DNA of 26,456 nt, from NCBI GenBank assembly GCA_902783755.1, contig CACZSC010000098.1, forward strand, positions 1-26,456, in the 5' to 3' direction. Under the pieces are notes generated by a model. That model had not been told where the DNA came from. It searched no databases and saw nothing but the letters and a program-made list of their open reading frames with translations. This document shows positions 1 through 8,021 of this stretch, piece by piece. This stretch comes from an uncultured Ruminococcus sp. (GTDB taxonomy: Bacteria > Bacillota > Clostridia > Oscillospirales > CAG-272). Made by a program: the position numbers and the translations under genes. The number at the start of each line of letters is the position of its first letter. Position 1 is the stretch's first letter.

Positions 1-923
1 GGCAGATGTATGGATGGAGTCGGTTTGACAAATGACCTGAAAACGACCGGCATTCCGTTGCTTATGCCTCCGTTCACGCCTCCGTTGTGGTTTGTCCTGG
101 TCCTGATCTCGCCGCTGTCGCAGCACAGTTCGTCACGGAATTCACTTCCGCGGAGATCCGCCGCTCTGAAACCGTCTCCGAATTCTATTCCCTTTATTCC
201 GGGGATCGACAGTACAGCATGAGCGAGCATGCCCTCAAGCGTGTCAAACCACGGTTCACCCACACCTGTAGGCAGGCCTGAAACTGCTGTTTCAAGGATG
301 CCTCCGAGGCTGTCCCCGTCTGCGGATGCCTTTTCGATCGCGCATATCATTTCTTTGCCGCGTTCTTCGTCAAGGACCGCAAATCTTGTGTCAGCCAGCT
401 TTATGATATCCTCTTTATACTCCCGGAATTCCCTGTCGTTCACTCCTCCGCATCTGAGAATATGGGTCCCGACAAGAATTCCCTTCTCTTTCAGGGCGGA
501 GATCGCAATTGCTCCCACAGCCACGAGCGCTGCCGTCAGTCTGCCGGAAAAATGTCCTCCGCCGCGGTAATCCTGATATCCTCCGAACTTTATCTCTGCA
601 GTATAGTCCGCATGGCCGGGTCTGGGAGTGGTTCGGATCTTTTCATATTCCGAACTGTCTGTTTTTTTGTTAGGGATTACGATGCATACCGGAGCTCCCG
701 TGGTACGGCCTTCAAAAACTCCGCTCAGTATCTCAAAATCATCATCCTCGATGCGCCCGGTGGATACTGCGCCCCACGGCTTTCTCAGATCGAGCTGATG
801 CCGTATGAATCCAGTATCGACCGATATGCCCGGAGCGATCCCGTCAAGCACCGCACCTACCGCCGGCCCGTGACTTTCCCCGAACAGGGTAACCGTAATA
901 TTGTTTCCAAAGGTGTTTCTCAT
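1..923 (-). CDS. aroC: Chorismate synthase, 3' end cut off by window
   Basis: Chorismate synthase performs the last shikimate-pathway step, converting EPSP to chorismate with reduced FMN as cofactor, in the cytoplasm. Reading leftward from the ATG at 923, the protein begins MRNTFGNNITVTLFGESHGP, the N-terminal signature of the family (TFG...FGESHG). It continues with GGxxSTGRIEDD-like and RPGHADY segments and a GGGHFSGRLTA segment typical of the FMN/substrate site. About 306 residues are visible and the frame is still open at base 1, so roughly the last 50 residues lie outside the window. The start follows a GGAG element at 933-936 with nine bases of spacing, and lies 15 bases downstream of the DAHP synthase stop. 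It is the last visible gene of the leftward aromatic operon. Identification is firm; only the C-terminus is unseen. Confidence 0.96.
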   Translation of the reverse strand, partial: MRNTFGNNITVTLFGESHGPAVGAVLDGIAPGISVDTGFIRHQLDLRKPWGAVSTGRIEDDDFEILSGVFEGRTTGAPVCIVIPNKKTDSSEYEKIRTTPRPGHADYTAEIKFGGYQDYRGGGHFSGRLTAALVAVGAIAISALKEKGILVGTHILRCGGVNDREFREYKEDIIKLADTRFAVLDEERGKEMICAIEKASADGDSLGGILETAVSGLPTGVGEPWFDTLEGMLAHAVLSIPGIKGIEFGDGFRAADLRGSEFRDELCCDSGEIRTRTNHNGGVNGGISNGMPVVFRSFVKPTPSIHL

Positions 924-938
924 ACTAATAAGCTCCGT

Positions 939-1970
939 TCACTGAATCATTTCCGCCATATCGTAAATCAGGGACTCAGTCTTTTTCCATCCGATGCAGG
1001 CATCGGTGATGGACTGTCCGTACACTTTTCCGCTGACATCCTGGCGTCCGTCCTCGATATAGCTTTCAACCATGAATCCTTTCAGTATACTGCGTATGTC
1101 GCTGTCTTCCCTTCTGTATCCGAGAACATCCTTCACGATCTCTATCTGTCTGAATGGATCCTTCCCGGAGTTCGCGTGGTTGCAGTCCACAATCAACGCC
1201 GGATTCTCAAGTTTGCTGTCCCTGTACAACCGGATCAGTTCAAGGATGTCGTCACGGTAGTAGTTCGGATGCATCACGCCGTAACGGTCCGTATAGCCTC
1301 TCAGCACGGCGTGCGCCAGGGGATTTCCATAGGAATGGGCTTCCCATCCCCGGTAGATAAAATCCTGGGGCTGCTGGGCCGCATGGATGCTGTTCAGCAT
1401 CACTGACATGTCGCCGCTCGTCGGGTTCTTCATCCCGACGGGGATCTCTATCCCGCTTGCCGTCATCCTGTGCTGCTGATCCTCGACACTTCTTGCCCCC
1501 ACGGCGACATACCCGAGCAGATCATCCACATATTTGTAGTTCTCCGGGTACAGCATCTCGTCCGCGCACACGAATCCGGTCTCATTCAAGGCCCTCATGT
1601 GGAGTTCGCGCATGGCGATTATCCCATTGTACAGGTCCGGTTCCGCTTCCGGATCCGGCTGATGCAGCATACCCTTGTATCCCTCGCCCGTTGTCCTCGG
1701 CTTTCCGGTATACACTCTTGGTACTATGAGGATCCTGTCGCTGATCTTCTCCTGGACAGGTATAAGGCGTGAGATGTAATCGATGACACTGTCTTCATGA
1801 TCCGCAGAGCACGGTCCGATCACAAGAAGGATCCGCTGATCCTTTCCCGTGAATATGTCCTTTATCTCCTGCCTTCTAAGTTCTATCACGGCTTCCATAT
1901 CCCGGGAAAGCGGATACATGGCTTTCGTCTCCATGGGTATGGTAAGCTTGCGCTTGAAATTCATGTTCAT
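939..1970 (-). CDS. aroF: 3-deoxy-7-phosphoheptulonate (DAHP) synthase, class I alpha
   Basis: DAHP synthase condenses phosphoenolpyruvate with erythrose 4-phosphate, the entry step of the shikimate pathway. The 343-residue length matches AroF/G/H-type (class I alpha) enzymes, which are about 350 residues. Visible signatures are GPCSADH at 52-58, PRVYTGKPRTTGEGYKG at 84-100, CADEM at 135-139, GARSVEDQQHR at 158-168, KNPTSGD at 181-187, DCNHANSGKD at 262-271 and GQSITDACIGW at 318-328. The expected metal ligands are C54, H265, E302 (in VESYIEDG) and D323. The ATG at 1970 has AAGGAG at 1979-1984 with eight bases of spacing; a second ATG two codons in is less well placed. It lies 25 bases after aroB and 15 before aroC in the same operon. 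The allosteric effector (Phe, Tyr or Trp) cannot be told from sequence by eye. The letter F in the symbol is nominal. Confidence 0.96.
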   Translation of the reverse strand: MNMNFKRKLTIPMETKAMYPLSRDMEAVIELRRQEIKDIFTGKDQRILLVIGPCSADHEDSVIDYISRLIPVQEKISDRILIVPRVYTGKPRTTGEGYKGMLHQPDPEAEPDLYNGIIAMRELHMRALNETGFVCADEMLYPENYKYVDDLLGYVAVGARSVEDQQHRMTASGIEIPVGMKNPTSGDMSVMLNSIHAAQQPQDFIYRGWEAHSYGNPLAHAVLRGYTDRYGVMHPNYYRDDILELIRLYRDSKLENPALIVDCNHANSGKDPFRQIEIVKDVLGYRREDSDIRSILKGFMVESYIEDGRQDVSGKVYGQSITDACIGWKKTESLIYDMAEMIQ

Positions 1971-1995
1971 GTCAAAAACTCCTTGATTCAGCAGG

Positions 1996-2997
1996 TCACT
2001 CTGCGATAAGGGATATTAGTTCCTGCAGTTCCCCTGGCCTGACAGATTCGAATCTGAAACTGCCCGGAACATCCACCCTCACTGTTTCTATCAGTCCGCC
2101 GTCAGTTTTCTTGTCGTGCAGTATGGCCGAGTAAACAGCGTCCGTGTCACAGGTGATGCCGGTTTCCAGACCAAGGTTCTTCAGCACCCTGACAAGACGT
2201 TTTCTCAGGTCATTCCCGCACATTGGTATCATTCCGAGAGCCACGCACTCTCCGTGCCTGAGTCCCGTAACGCTCTCTATCCCGTGGCCGATGGTATGCC
2301 CGAAATTAAGCACCCTTCTCAGTCCTGATTCCCGCTCGTCCTTCTCAACGACGCCCTTCTTGATTGCAAGACACCTTGTAATTATCTCATCAGTATGACT
2401 GTCCTGCCCGTTCTCCTCAAATATCTTGAATAGGTCAGAGTCGCATGTCAGAGCCATTTTCACGGCTTCAGCGTAACCGCATCTCATCTCATGGGCCGGC
2501 AGGGTCTTCAGAGTATCCGGATCGATCAGGACGGCTTTCGGCTGGTAAAACGAACCGACCATGTTCTTGTTCCCGCAAAGATCTATCCCCGTCTTTCCGC
2601 CGATGGAAGAGTCCACCTGACTCAGCAGAGTCGTGGGCACGTTACAGAAATCTATGCCGCGCATGTAGCATGAAGCCGCGAATCCTGCAAGATCCCCGAC
2701 TACGCCTCCGCCCACGGCCACGACGCAGTCATGCCTGTCGAACCTCTCCTCCAGCATGTGTGACAGCAGCCTTTCGAGATAAGGAAAAGACTTGCTTCCC
2801 TCTCCCTGGGGGATCACATGCAGATGTCCCGATGATGACTGGCGTACTACCGTAGCAGCGTAATCTTCAGGCACTCCGCTGTCGGTGACGACCATGACCC
2901 TGCGGTCAAGATCAAAATACTTACCTGCCTCATTTATTATGCCGCGCCCGGAACCAATCACGCAGTTTCTGTTTCCAAGTTCGATCTTTATATCCAT
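1996..2997 (-). CDS. aroB: 3-dehydroquinate synthase
   Basis: 3-Dehydroquinate synthase converts DAHP to 3-dehydroquinate using NAD and a divalent metal (step 2). The 333-residue protein has the glycine-rich NAD site VGGGVVGDLAGFAAS near residues 95-109 and the PTTLLSQVDSSIGGKTG block near 121-137. The likely metal ligands are E177 (in YAEAVK), H234 (in NFGHTIGH) and H248 (in RHGECVALG). The start chosen is the ATG at 2997, because GGGAG at 3007-3011 sits nine bases away; an in-frame TTG at 3003 would leave only three bases. The conserved opening (IKIELGNRNCVIGSG) leaves no room for a later start. The first 68 bases therefore lie inside the 3' end of the upstream shikimate fusion gene in another frame, which implies translational coupling. 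In fungal AROM this activity is the N-terminal domain; here it is a separate protein. Confidence 0.96.
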   Translation of the reverse strand: MDIKIELGNRNCVIGSGRGIINEAGKYFDLDRRVMVVTDSGVPEDYAATVVRQSSSGHLHVIPQGEGSKSFPYLERLLSHMLEERFDRHDCVVAVGGGVVGDLAGFAASCYMRGIDFCNVPTTLLSQVDSSIGGKTGIDLCGNKNMVGSFYQPKAVLIDPDTLKTLPAHEMRCGYAEAVKMALTCDSDLFKIFEENGQDSHTDEIITRCLAIKKGVVEKDERESGLRRVLNFGHTIGHGIESVTGLRHGECVALGMIPMCGNDLRKRLVRVLKNLGLETGITCDTDAVYSAILHDKKTDGGLIETVRVDVPGSFRFESVRPGELQELISLIAE

Positions 2998-5900
2998 AAT
3001 CAAGATCTCCCGTGTGAATTCTTATCGTGTTATATTCGATTATCGACTCTTTTGTCTCGTGAGACAGTTTTTCCCTTACGATATCCAGAGGCATCTCCTG
3101 CCCTGTCCAGTTCCTGAACGACTCCGCGGCCTGATAAAGGAGCATCCCCTCGCCCCCTACTGTCATAAGTCCTTCCTCCCGGGCCATCCTCAGAAGTTCT
3201 GTCTCTTCCGGCTCATATATTATATCCGAGACCGCGAGCCCTTCGTGAAGATACCCCGGATCAGGTATCAGGCATCCGGGATTCACGCTCATCCCTACGG
3301 AAGTGGCATTTACGAGAATGTCCGCACCGTCAAGGCATCTTCTGAGATCATCCAGGTCCGAAATGTCATGGAGAGATACCGCGCATTCCGTGCTGCGGCT
3401 GACTTTTTCTGCAAACGCAGCGTCATCATCCCATTTACTGTTTTTCCTTCTGAATATGTCTATCCTGGCAGCGCCTTTCACAGCGCAGGCTGAGATCACG
3501 CTCTTGCCTGCCCCGCCGGATCCCAGGATCACCAGTTTCCTGCCCTTAATATCCACGCCCGCTTCCGCTGCGCTTCTGATCCAGCCGATCCCGTCAGTGC
3601 TAGTCCCGAAGAGTTTCCCGTTCCTGTTAACGACGGTGTTCACGGATCCGCATAGCTCAGCCTCCGGTGACAGCTCGTCACACAGCGGGACCATGGCAGT
3701 CTTCACCGGCATGGTAAGGTTCCACCCCCTGGCGCCGATCCTTCTCAGGCCGTCTACCGCGGTCTTCAGGTTATAGCGGTCCACCCTGAAGGGAAGATAC
3801 CTCATGTCAAGGCCGAGATAACCGAAAGAAGTATTATGGATGAACGGACTTTTCGAATGGATCACCGGGTCCCCGAGCAGACACAACAGGTCCGTTCTTT
3901 CTCCTATGAGACCGTAATACACACCCTTATAGATACTGTTCGCAAATCCGAACCGCGCGGGCCCCGAGAATACCTTTATGAGCCTGCCGAGTTCTCCTGC
4001 CTCTATCTGTCCCGGTGCAGCAGGCGCCCCTGAATATCCGTAAGCAAGGTCGGATCCGAAAGCGCCGGCACAGATCCTTGTGATAACCCCGTTCTCTGAC
4101 ATGGAAATCGCAGTGACTGATTTTCCGATTATCCTCCTTGCCTTTTCGCACACTCTCAGAACACTGAAGACATCCTCCCTTGATTTCGGCATTACGGATA
4201 CCTTCGCGATATCTGCACCCTTGGCATCGATACTGACAAGATCTGATACCATGACGTCTTCCGGAGGCGTTTTCTCAAAATCGTGGCACGAGCCTATCAC
4301 GGGTATGCCCTTGCCGTGGATCGATTCCAGAAGGCGCGGCAGTACCGCGCTCTTCCTGAGCACTTCCAGATCGATGGCGTCGACACAGCCTGATCCGGCC
4401 GCCCACAGGTTTATGGCTTCATATTCGTGATCATCGAGGCTGACTCTGCCTCCCTCGCCGGAGGTGCGCAGAGTGAATATCAAAGGTATATCGCCGAGTG
4501 TTTCCCGGCACTTTTTCAGAAGTTCCAGAAGTTCGTCCCTGTCACCCACGTGCACGAAAAAGTCTGCCCTCAGTTCCGCCATATCGCAGTTGCCGCGGCA
4601 TTTTTTCAGATTCCCGATGACCGACGGTATGTCCGTCCCGCAGACGGATGCCACTATCCTTGGCTTTCTCGTAAAGACATCCGGGACCGTAACATTTCCA
4701 ATACACACAGTGGAACTGATGTAGTCGAATCCTATGTTCTCCCTGACCCTTACATTGCAGTTCCTGAGTTCTTCAAAGAAGTCCGGATAGCTCTTGCTGA
4801 CAGCTTCAGCATCCATGATGTGGCCTCCGGCATATGCCGCCAGCACCGACATCGACATCGCGATCCTGTGGTCGCCGTGGCTTTGCACCAGTCCGGGCTG
4901 TATCACGCCCGGTCTTACCTCCACTTCGTCTTCAGACGACAGAAATGTCGCTCCCGCCCCTTCAAGTTCCTCTTTCATGGCCGCAACACGGTCGCTTTCC
5001 TTGTACCTCAGCCTTGATATCCCGGTGAATCTGGCACCGTGGTTCATGGCGGCATAAGCGAAAAGCAAAGGTCCGAGATCAGGATTGTCTGACAGATCGA
5101 TCTCACAGTATCCTTTTCTCAGCCGGTCCATTAGTTCAACACATATCCGGTCTCCCTGCAGGCTGTTTGGATCAAGTCCCTTCACGGTCACTCCGAGAGC
5201 ATGGAAATATGCAGCGTTCGTCCAGTCCCCCTCGACAGTCACGTCTTTTGCCATATATTTCTGACCGCCGGGAACCTCTATGGTGTTTTCATCTTTCCAC
5301 GAAGCCCTGACGCCGAATTCTTTCATGGCTGCAATGGTCATGTCGATATATGGGCGGCTCGTCACCGGCGGAAGGATGTGTATGGTGCTGTCCGCTTCCA
5401 GGAGAGGAAGCGCCATCAGCAGTCCGCTGACGAACTGGGAGCTCACGTCTCCCCTGACAGTATATTCGCCTGCCTCAAGCGGTCCCCTGACCGTGATGCT
5501 GCCGCCGCTTCTGTCAAAAAGATATCCTTTATCCCTGCATATGTCTTCGTATACTGAAACTGGGCGGTCCATCAGGTTCTTTTCACCGGAGAGGACAAAC
5601 TTTTCCCCGCTCAGCAGGCACAGCGGTATGAGAAAACGCAGTGTACTGCCGCTTTCACGGCAGAAAAGCTCCGTTTCCTGCTTCTTTTCAAATATGTCGG
5701 TACCTGTGACCGAGACCGTTCCGTTCTCCGCATGGAATTCGGCCCCCAGCCTGCCCAGGCAGTCTGCCGTCGCAAGCACGTCGTCATTTTCCGCATAATT
5801 TGACACAACGCTCGTTCCCTCCGAAAGGGATGCCATGATCAGCATCCGGTGCGTCATGCTTTTGCTGGGCGGTGCCGTTATCTCGCCTTCAGGCGACGAC

Positions 5901-6415
5901 GGTTCAAATACAGCCGTCCTTCTGCACTGCCCTTTTATGAGTTTCACGAGAGTGTCTGCCGCGTCCTCCGGGCTTTTTTCGGCATTTATGAGATAGTCTG
6001 CGGAGTCCAGATAGCAGTCAAGCCTTTGAAATTCAAGCTTATTCAGTTTTTCCCGGCTGTCTGCCAGCGGTCTGTCAGGCGAAGGTTCGAGCATTGAAAG
6101 AGGTCTTGAGATATACACGACCCTTCCCGTTCTTTTCAGTGCCTCGACATTTTCACCTCTGAGGACCGCTCCGCCTCCGGTCGCGATGATCCTTCCGTCA
6201 CTGACCGCGGAAACTCTCTTTATGACTTCAGTCTCAAGATCCCTGAAATGAGCCTCGCCATCCGATTCAAAGATCTCGCGGATCGTTTTTCCGCAGAACT
6301 TCTGCACTTCTTCGTCAGTGTCGAACATCTGTCTTCCGGTCCGTTCCGAGACCATCTTCGCTATCGTGGTCTTGCCGCTTCCCGGCATCCCCACCAGAAC
6401 TATGTTCCCCTGCAT
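2930..6415 (-). CDS. aroKADE: Tetrafunctional shikimate-pathway fusion: SK - EPSPS - DHQD (type I) - SDH
   Basis: One uninterrupted 1161-residue frame carries four enzymes. Residues 1-165 are shikimate kinase: Walker A GMPGSGKT 9-16, D34, R58, GGG 80-82, lid DRPL 114-117. Residues 168-560 are EPSP synthase: SKSMTHR 184-190, SGSTLRF 255-261, SSQF 325-328, NPDLGP 444-449, RYKESDR 470-476, HGDHRIAMS 513-521, K541. Residues 580-830 are type I dehydroquinate dehydratase: ELRAD 614-618, R650, catalytic H711 in SCHDFEKTP, Schiff-base K738 in KVSVMP, SGAPAAPGQ 795-803. Residues 842-1116 are shikimate dehydrogenase: HSKSP 853-857, K905, N926, D941, GSGGAG 965-970, GGEGMLLYQ 1087-1095. All key residues are present, so all four steps (3-6) should work. 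The ATG at 6415 follows AAAGGAG at 6421-6427. A basic tail of about 45 residues (1117-1161) follows the last domain; its final 22 codons overlap aroB. The domain order differs from fungal AROM (B-A-K-D-E). The gene symbol is descriptive, not official. Confidence 0.95.
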   Translation of the reverse strand: MQGNIVLVGMPGSGKTTIAKMVSERTGRQMFDTDEEVQKFCGKTIREIFESDGEAHFRDLETEVIKRVSAVSDGRIIATGGGAVLRGENVEALKRTGRVVYISRPLSMLEPSPDRPLADSREKLNKLEFQRLDCYLDSADYLINAEKSPEDAADTLVKLIKGQCRRTAVFEPSSPEGEITAPPSKSMTHRMLIMASLSEGTSVVSNYAENDDVLATADCLGRLGAEFHAENGTVSVTGTDIFEKKQETELFCRESGSTLRFLIPLCLLSGEKFVLSGEKNLMDRPVSVYEDICRDKGYLFDRSGGSITVRGPLEAGEYTVRGDVSSQFVSGLLMALPLLEADSTIHILPPVTSRPYIDMTIAAMKEFGVRASWKDENTIEVPGGQKYMAKDVTVEGDWTNAAYFHALGVTVKGLDPNSLQGDRICVELMDRLRKGYCEIDLSDNPDLGPLLFAYAAMNHGARFTGISRLRYKESDRVAAMKEELEGAGATFLSSEDEVEVRPGVIQPGLVQSHGDHRIAMSMSVLAAYAGGHIMDAEAVSKSYPDFFEELRNCNVRVRENIGFDYISSTVCIGNVTVPDVFTRKPRIVASVCGTDIPSVIGNLKKCRGNCDMAELRADFFVHVGDRDELLELLKKCRETLGDIPLIFTLRTSGEGGRVSLDDHEYEAINLWAAGSGCVDAIDLEVLRKSAVLPRLLESIHGKGIPVIGSCHDFEKTPPEDVMVSDLVSIDAKGADIAKVSVMPKSREDVFSVLRVCEKARRIIGKSVTAISMSENGVITRICAGAFGSDLAYGYSGAPAAPGQIEAGELGRLIKVFSGPARFGFANSIYKGVYYGLIGERTDLLCLLGDPVIHSKSPFIHNTSFGYLGLDMRYLPFRVDRYNLKTAVDGLRRIGARGWNLTMPVKTAMVPLCDELSPEAELCGSVNTVVNRNGKLFGTSTDGIGWIRSAAEAGVDIKGRKLVILGSGGAGKSVISACAVKGAARIDIFRRKNSKWDDDAAFAEKVSRSTECAVSLHDISDLDDLRRCLDGADILVNATSVGMSVNPGCLIPDPGYLHEGLAVSDIIYEPEETELLRMAREEGLMTVGGEGMLLYQAAESFRNWTGQEMPLDIVREKLSHETKESIIEYNTIRIHTGDLDYGYKDRTWKQKLRDWFRARHNK
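3007..3011 (-). promoter_or_regulatory. aroB ribosome binding site inside the fusion gene
   Basis: GGGAG on the minus strand, nine bases before the ATG at 2997, lies within the coding sequence of the shikimate fusion. It decides the aroB start in favour of ATG 2997 over the in-frame TTG at 3003. Confidence 0.7.
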
Positions 6416-6455
6416 GGCAGCTCCTTTCAGAAAGAATGTACTCGGTTGTCTGCCC

Positions 6456-7109
6456 TTACCTCTTGAGATAGGCTGACGAGACCGGAAATTCGAAATATGT
6501 ATCTGGATACGGTTCGTCCTTCAGACGGAAATGCCACCACTCGCAATCTATGGGCTCAAAGCCGTTTCTCACCATGGCGTTCTGCAGGAACATCCGGTTC
6601 TCATACTGTTCATCCGTCACGGCCCTCGAATCCGGGTGCGACAGTTCACTGAACAGATCGAACGGGCTTCCCATATCCACTTCCCTGCCTGTGCTCATGT
6701 CGAGCAGGGTCAGATCCACCGCGCTGCCTCGGCTGTGGCTGGAGCGGCTCGCGATATACCCCTGCCTGAACAGTTCCTGTTTTTCCAGATCCGGATAGAA
6801 GAAAGGCTTCATCCTCAGATCCAGGTCGTCTACGCCCCACAGCACGAAATGCTTCACCGCACGGGCCGGTCTGTACGCGTCGAAGACCTTAAGCCTGTAT
6901 CCCTGGACGTTCATCTCACCGCTTACAGCCTTAAGGGCTCTGGCGGCCTCTACAGTCAGAAGCGCGCAGGGCTCCTCGTATCCGTCAATCCTGTCACCTA
7001 TGAAGTTGTATGTGGAGTAATACCTTATCTCCTGTATCACGCCCGGTATATAGTCCGCCAGGAGCACGAACCCTGACGGGTCCATCGTCACTGCATGCTT
7101 ATAGTCCAT
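6456..7109 (-). CDS. VanX-like D-alanyl-D-alanine dipeptidase (peptidase family M15D)
   Basis: Members of this family are zinc dipeptidases that hydrolyse free D-Ala-D-Ala. Their role is recycling cell-wall dipeptide or, in vancomycin-resistance clusters, removing the normal precursor. The 217-residue protein has YNFIG near 34-38, DAYRP at 77-81 (with the arginine that stabilises the transition state, R80), SSHSRGSAVDL with zinc ligands H125 and D132, and EWWHF with catalytic E190 and zinc ligand H193. There is no signal peptide, so it should be cytoplasmic like VanX. The ATG at 7109 overlaps the hslO stop by one base (TGATG) and has GGAGGAG at 7115-7121; the preceding GTG codon is too close to that site. 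No vanH, vanA or vanRS partner is in the window, so a housekeeping or recycling role is more likely than resistance. Substrate is inferred from family motifs. Confidence 0.9.
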   Translation of the reverse strand: MDYKHAVTMDPSGFVLLADYIPGVIQEIRYYSTYNFIGDRIDGYEEPCALLTVEAARALKAVSGEMNVQGYRLKVFDAYRPARAVKHFVLWGVDDLDLRMKPFFYPDLEKQELFRQGYIASRSSHSRGSAVDLTLLDMSTGREVDMGSPFDLFSELSHPDSRAVTDEQYENRMFLQNAMVRNGFEPIDCEWWHFRLKDEPYPDTYFEFPVSSAYLKR

Positions 7110-8020
7110 CACGGCTCCTCCGGACCGTCCCCGGTCTTTTCCTTCATTTCTTTTCTCTTCTCGAGTATCTCGTCCATGTCAAAGGTGTACTTTGCCCCGC
7201 AGAAGCTGCATACGGCTTCGACCGGACCGTCCTTTTCCGCAAGATCCTTTATGTCGGAGTCGCCGAGGCCCGCTATTGATCTCAGGTACTTCTCCCTCGT
7301 GCAGCCGCATCTGTATTCCGTGTCGAACTCGTCAAACATGTCATATTCTATGCTTTCGAACAGCACTGCCGCGATATCCTCGAGGGACATCCCGTCCGCG
7401 ATCTGCTTCGATACGGACCCGGCCTTCGCAACATTCGCTTCAAGCGTGTCGATGATCGTCTCGTCATAGTACGGCAGAAGCTGGAGCAGGTATCCTCCGG
7501 CCGCGTAACACATATTGTTCTTATCAACTCTGACCCCGAGGCTACATACCGTCGGTGTCTGCTCGCTCTGGGCATAGTACTCGGTTATGTCCTCTGCGAT
7601 CTCACCGCTGACTATGGGAGATACTCCGATATACGGTTCGTTCATCCCCAGGTCCTTTATGACATACATGCTCCCCCGGCCGACTGCTCCGCCTACATCC
7701 AGCTTTCCCTGTGAGTTCGGCGGGAGCTCCACGGTCATATCGTCGCAGTATCCCTTCACGTTCCCCTTGTAATCCCCGACGCATACAATGCTCCCGCAGG
7801 GGCCGTTGCCCCGGAACTGCAGTGTCAGCGTATTGTCCGTGTCCTTGAGGAGGGATCCCATGAGGGAGGCGGCAGTCAGCGCCCTCCCGAGCACAGCCGT
7901 CATGGTTTTTGACATCTTGTGGATCTCACAGGCCTTTTTAACTATCTCCGTGCTGTCGGTGATTATGAGCCTCGCGGATCCGTCTCTTGTGATAGCTCTC
8001 TTTATAACGCTTGATGACAT
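7109..8020 (-). CDS. hslO: Hsp33 redox-regulated chaperonin
   Basis: Hsp33 is a cytosolic holdase chaperone. It is kept inactive by a C-terminal zinc centre and becomes active when those cysteines are oxidised. The 303-residue protein has the four-cysteine zinc site in the usual arrangement: CGC at C238/C240 and CSFC at C271/C274, close to the C-terminus. The N-terminal substrate-binding domain (conserved RGNGPCGSI near 70-78, GGAVGRGSMYVIKDLG near 110-125) is intact. I use the ATG at 8020, which lies one base after the sdaA stop and has GGAGGAG at 8033-8039 with a 12-base gap. The frame can be opened further to 8098, but those 26 residues are not family-like and would sit inside sdaA. It is second in the leftward operon, directly after an iron-sulfur enzyme that is itself sensitive to oxidation. 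Confidence 0.95.
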   Translation of the reverse strand: MSSSVIKRAITRDGSARLIITDSTEIVKKACEIHKMSKTMTAVLGRALTAASLMGSLLKDTDNTLTLQFRGNGPCGSIVCVGDYKGNVKGYCDDMTVELPPNSQGKLDVGGAVGRGSMYVIKDLGMNEPYIGVSPIVSGEIAEDITEYYAQSEQTPTVCSLGVRVDKNNMCYAAGGYLLQLLPYYDETIIDTLEANVAKAGSVSKQIADGMSLEDIAAVLFESIEYDMFDEFDTEYRCGCTREKYLRSIAGLGDSDIKDLAEKDGPVEAVCSFCGAKYTFDMDEILEKRKEMKEKTGDGPEEP

Positions 8021-8021
8021 A

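Noticed and set aside
462..1406. Long open frame on the plus strand opposite aroC and the DAHP synthase gene (314 codons)
   Set aside because: It lies antisense to two genes with clear catalytic motifs, shows no family-like sequence and has no ribosome binding site.
2930..6415. Possibility that the four-domain fusion is an assembly or frameshift artefact
   Set aside because: Four domains are continuous in one frame with normal domain lengths, short linkers and uniform codon use; there is no sign of a join error. Re-sequencing would still be decisive.
6456..7109. Vancomycin-resistance determinant
   Set aside because: Only a VanX-like enzyme is present; no ligase, dehydrogenase or two-component system accompanies it.
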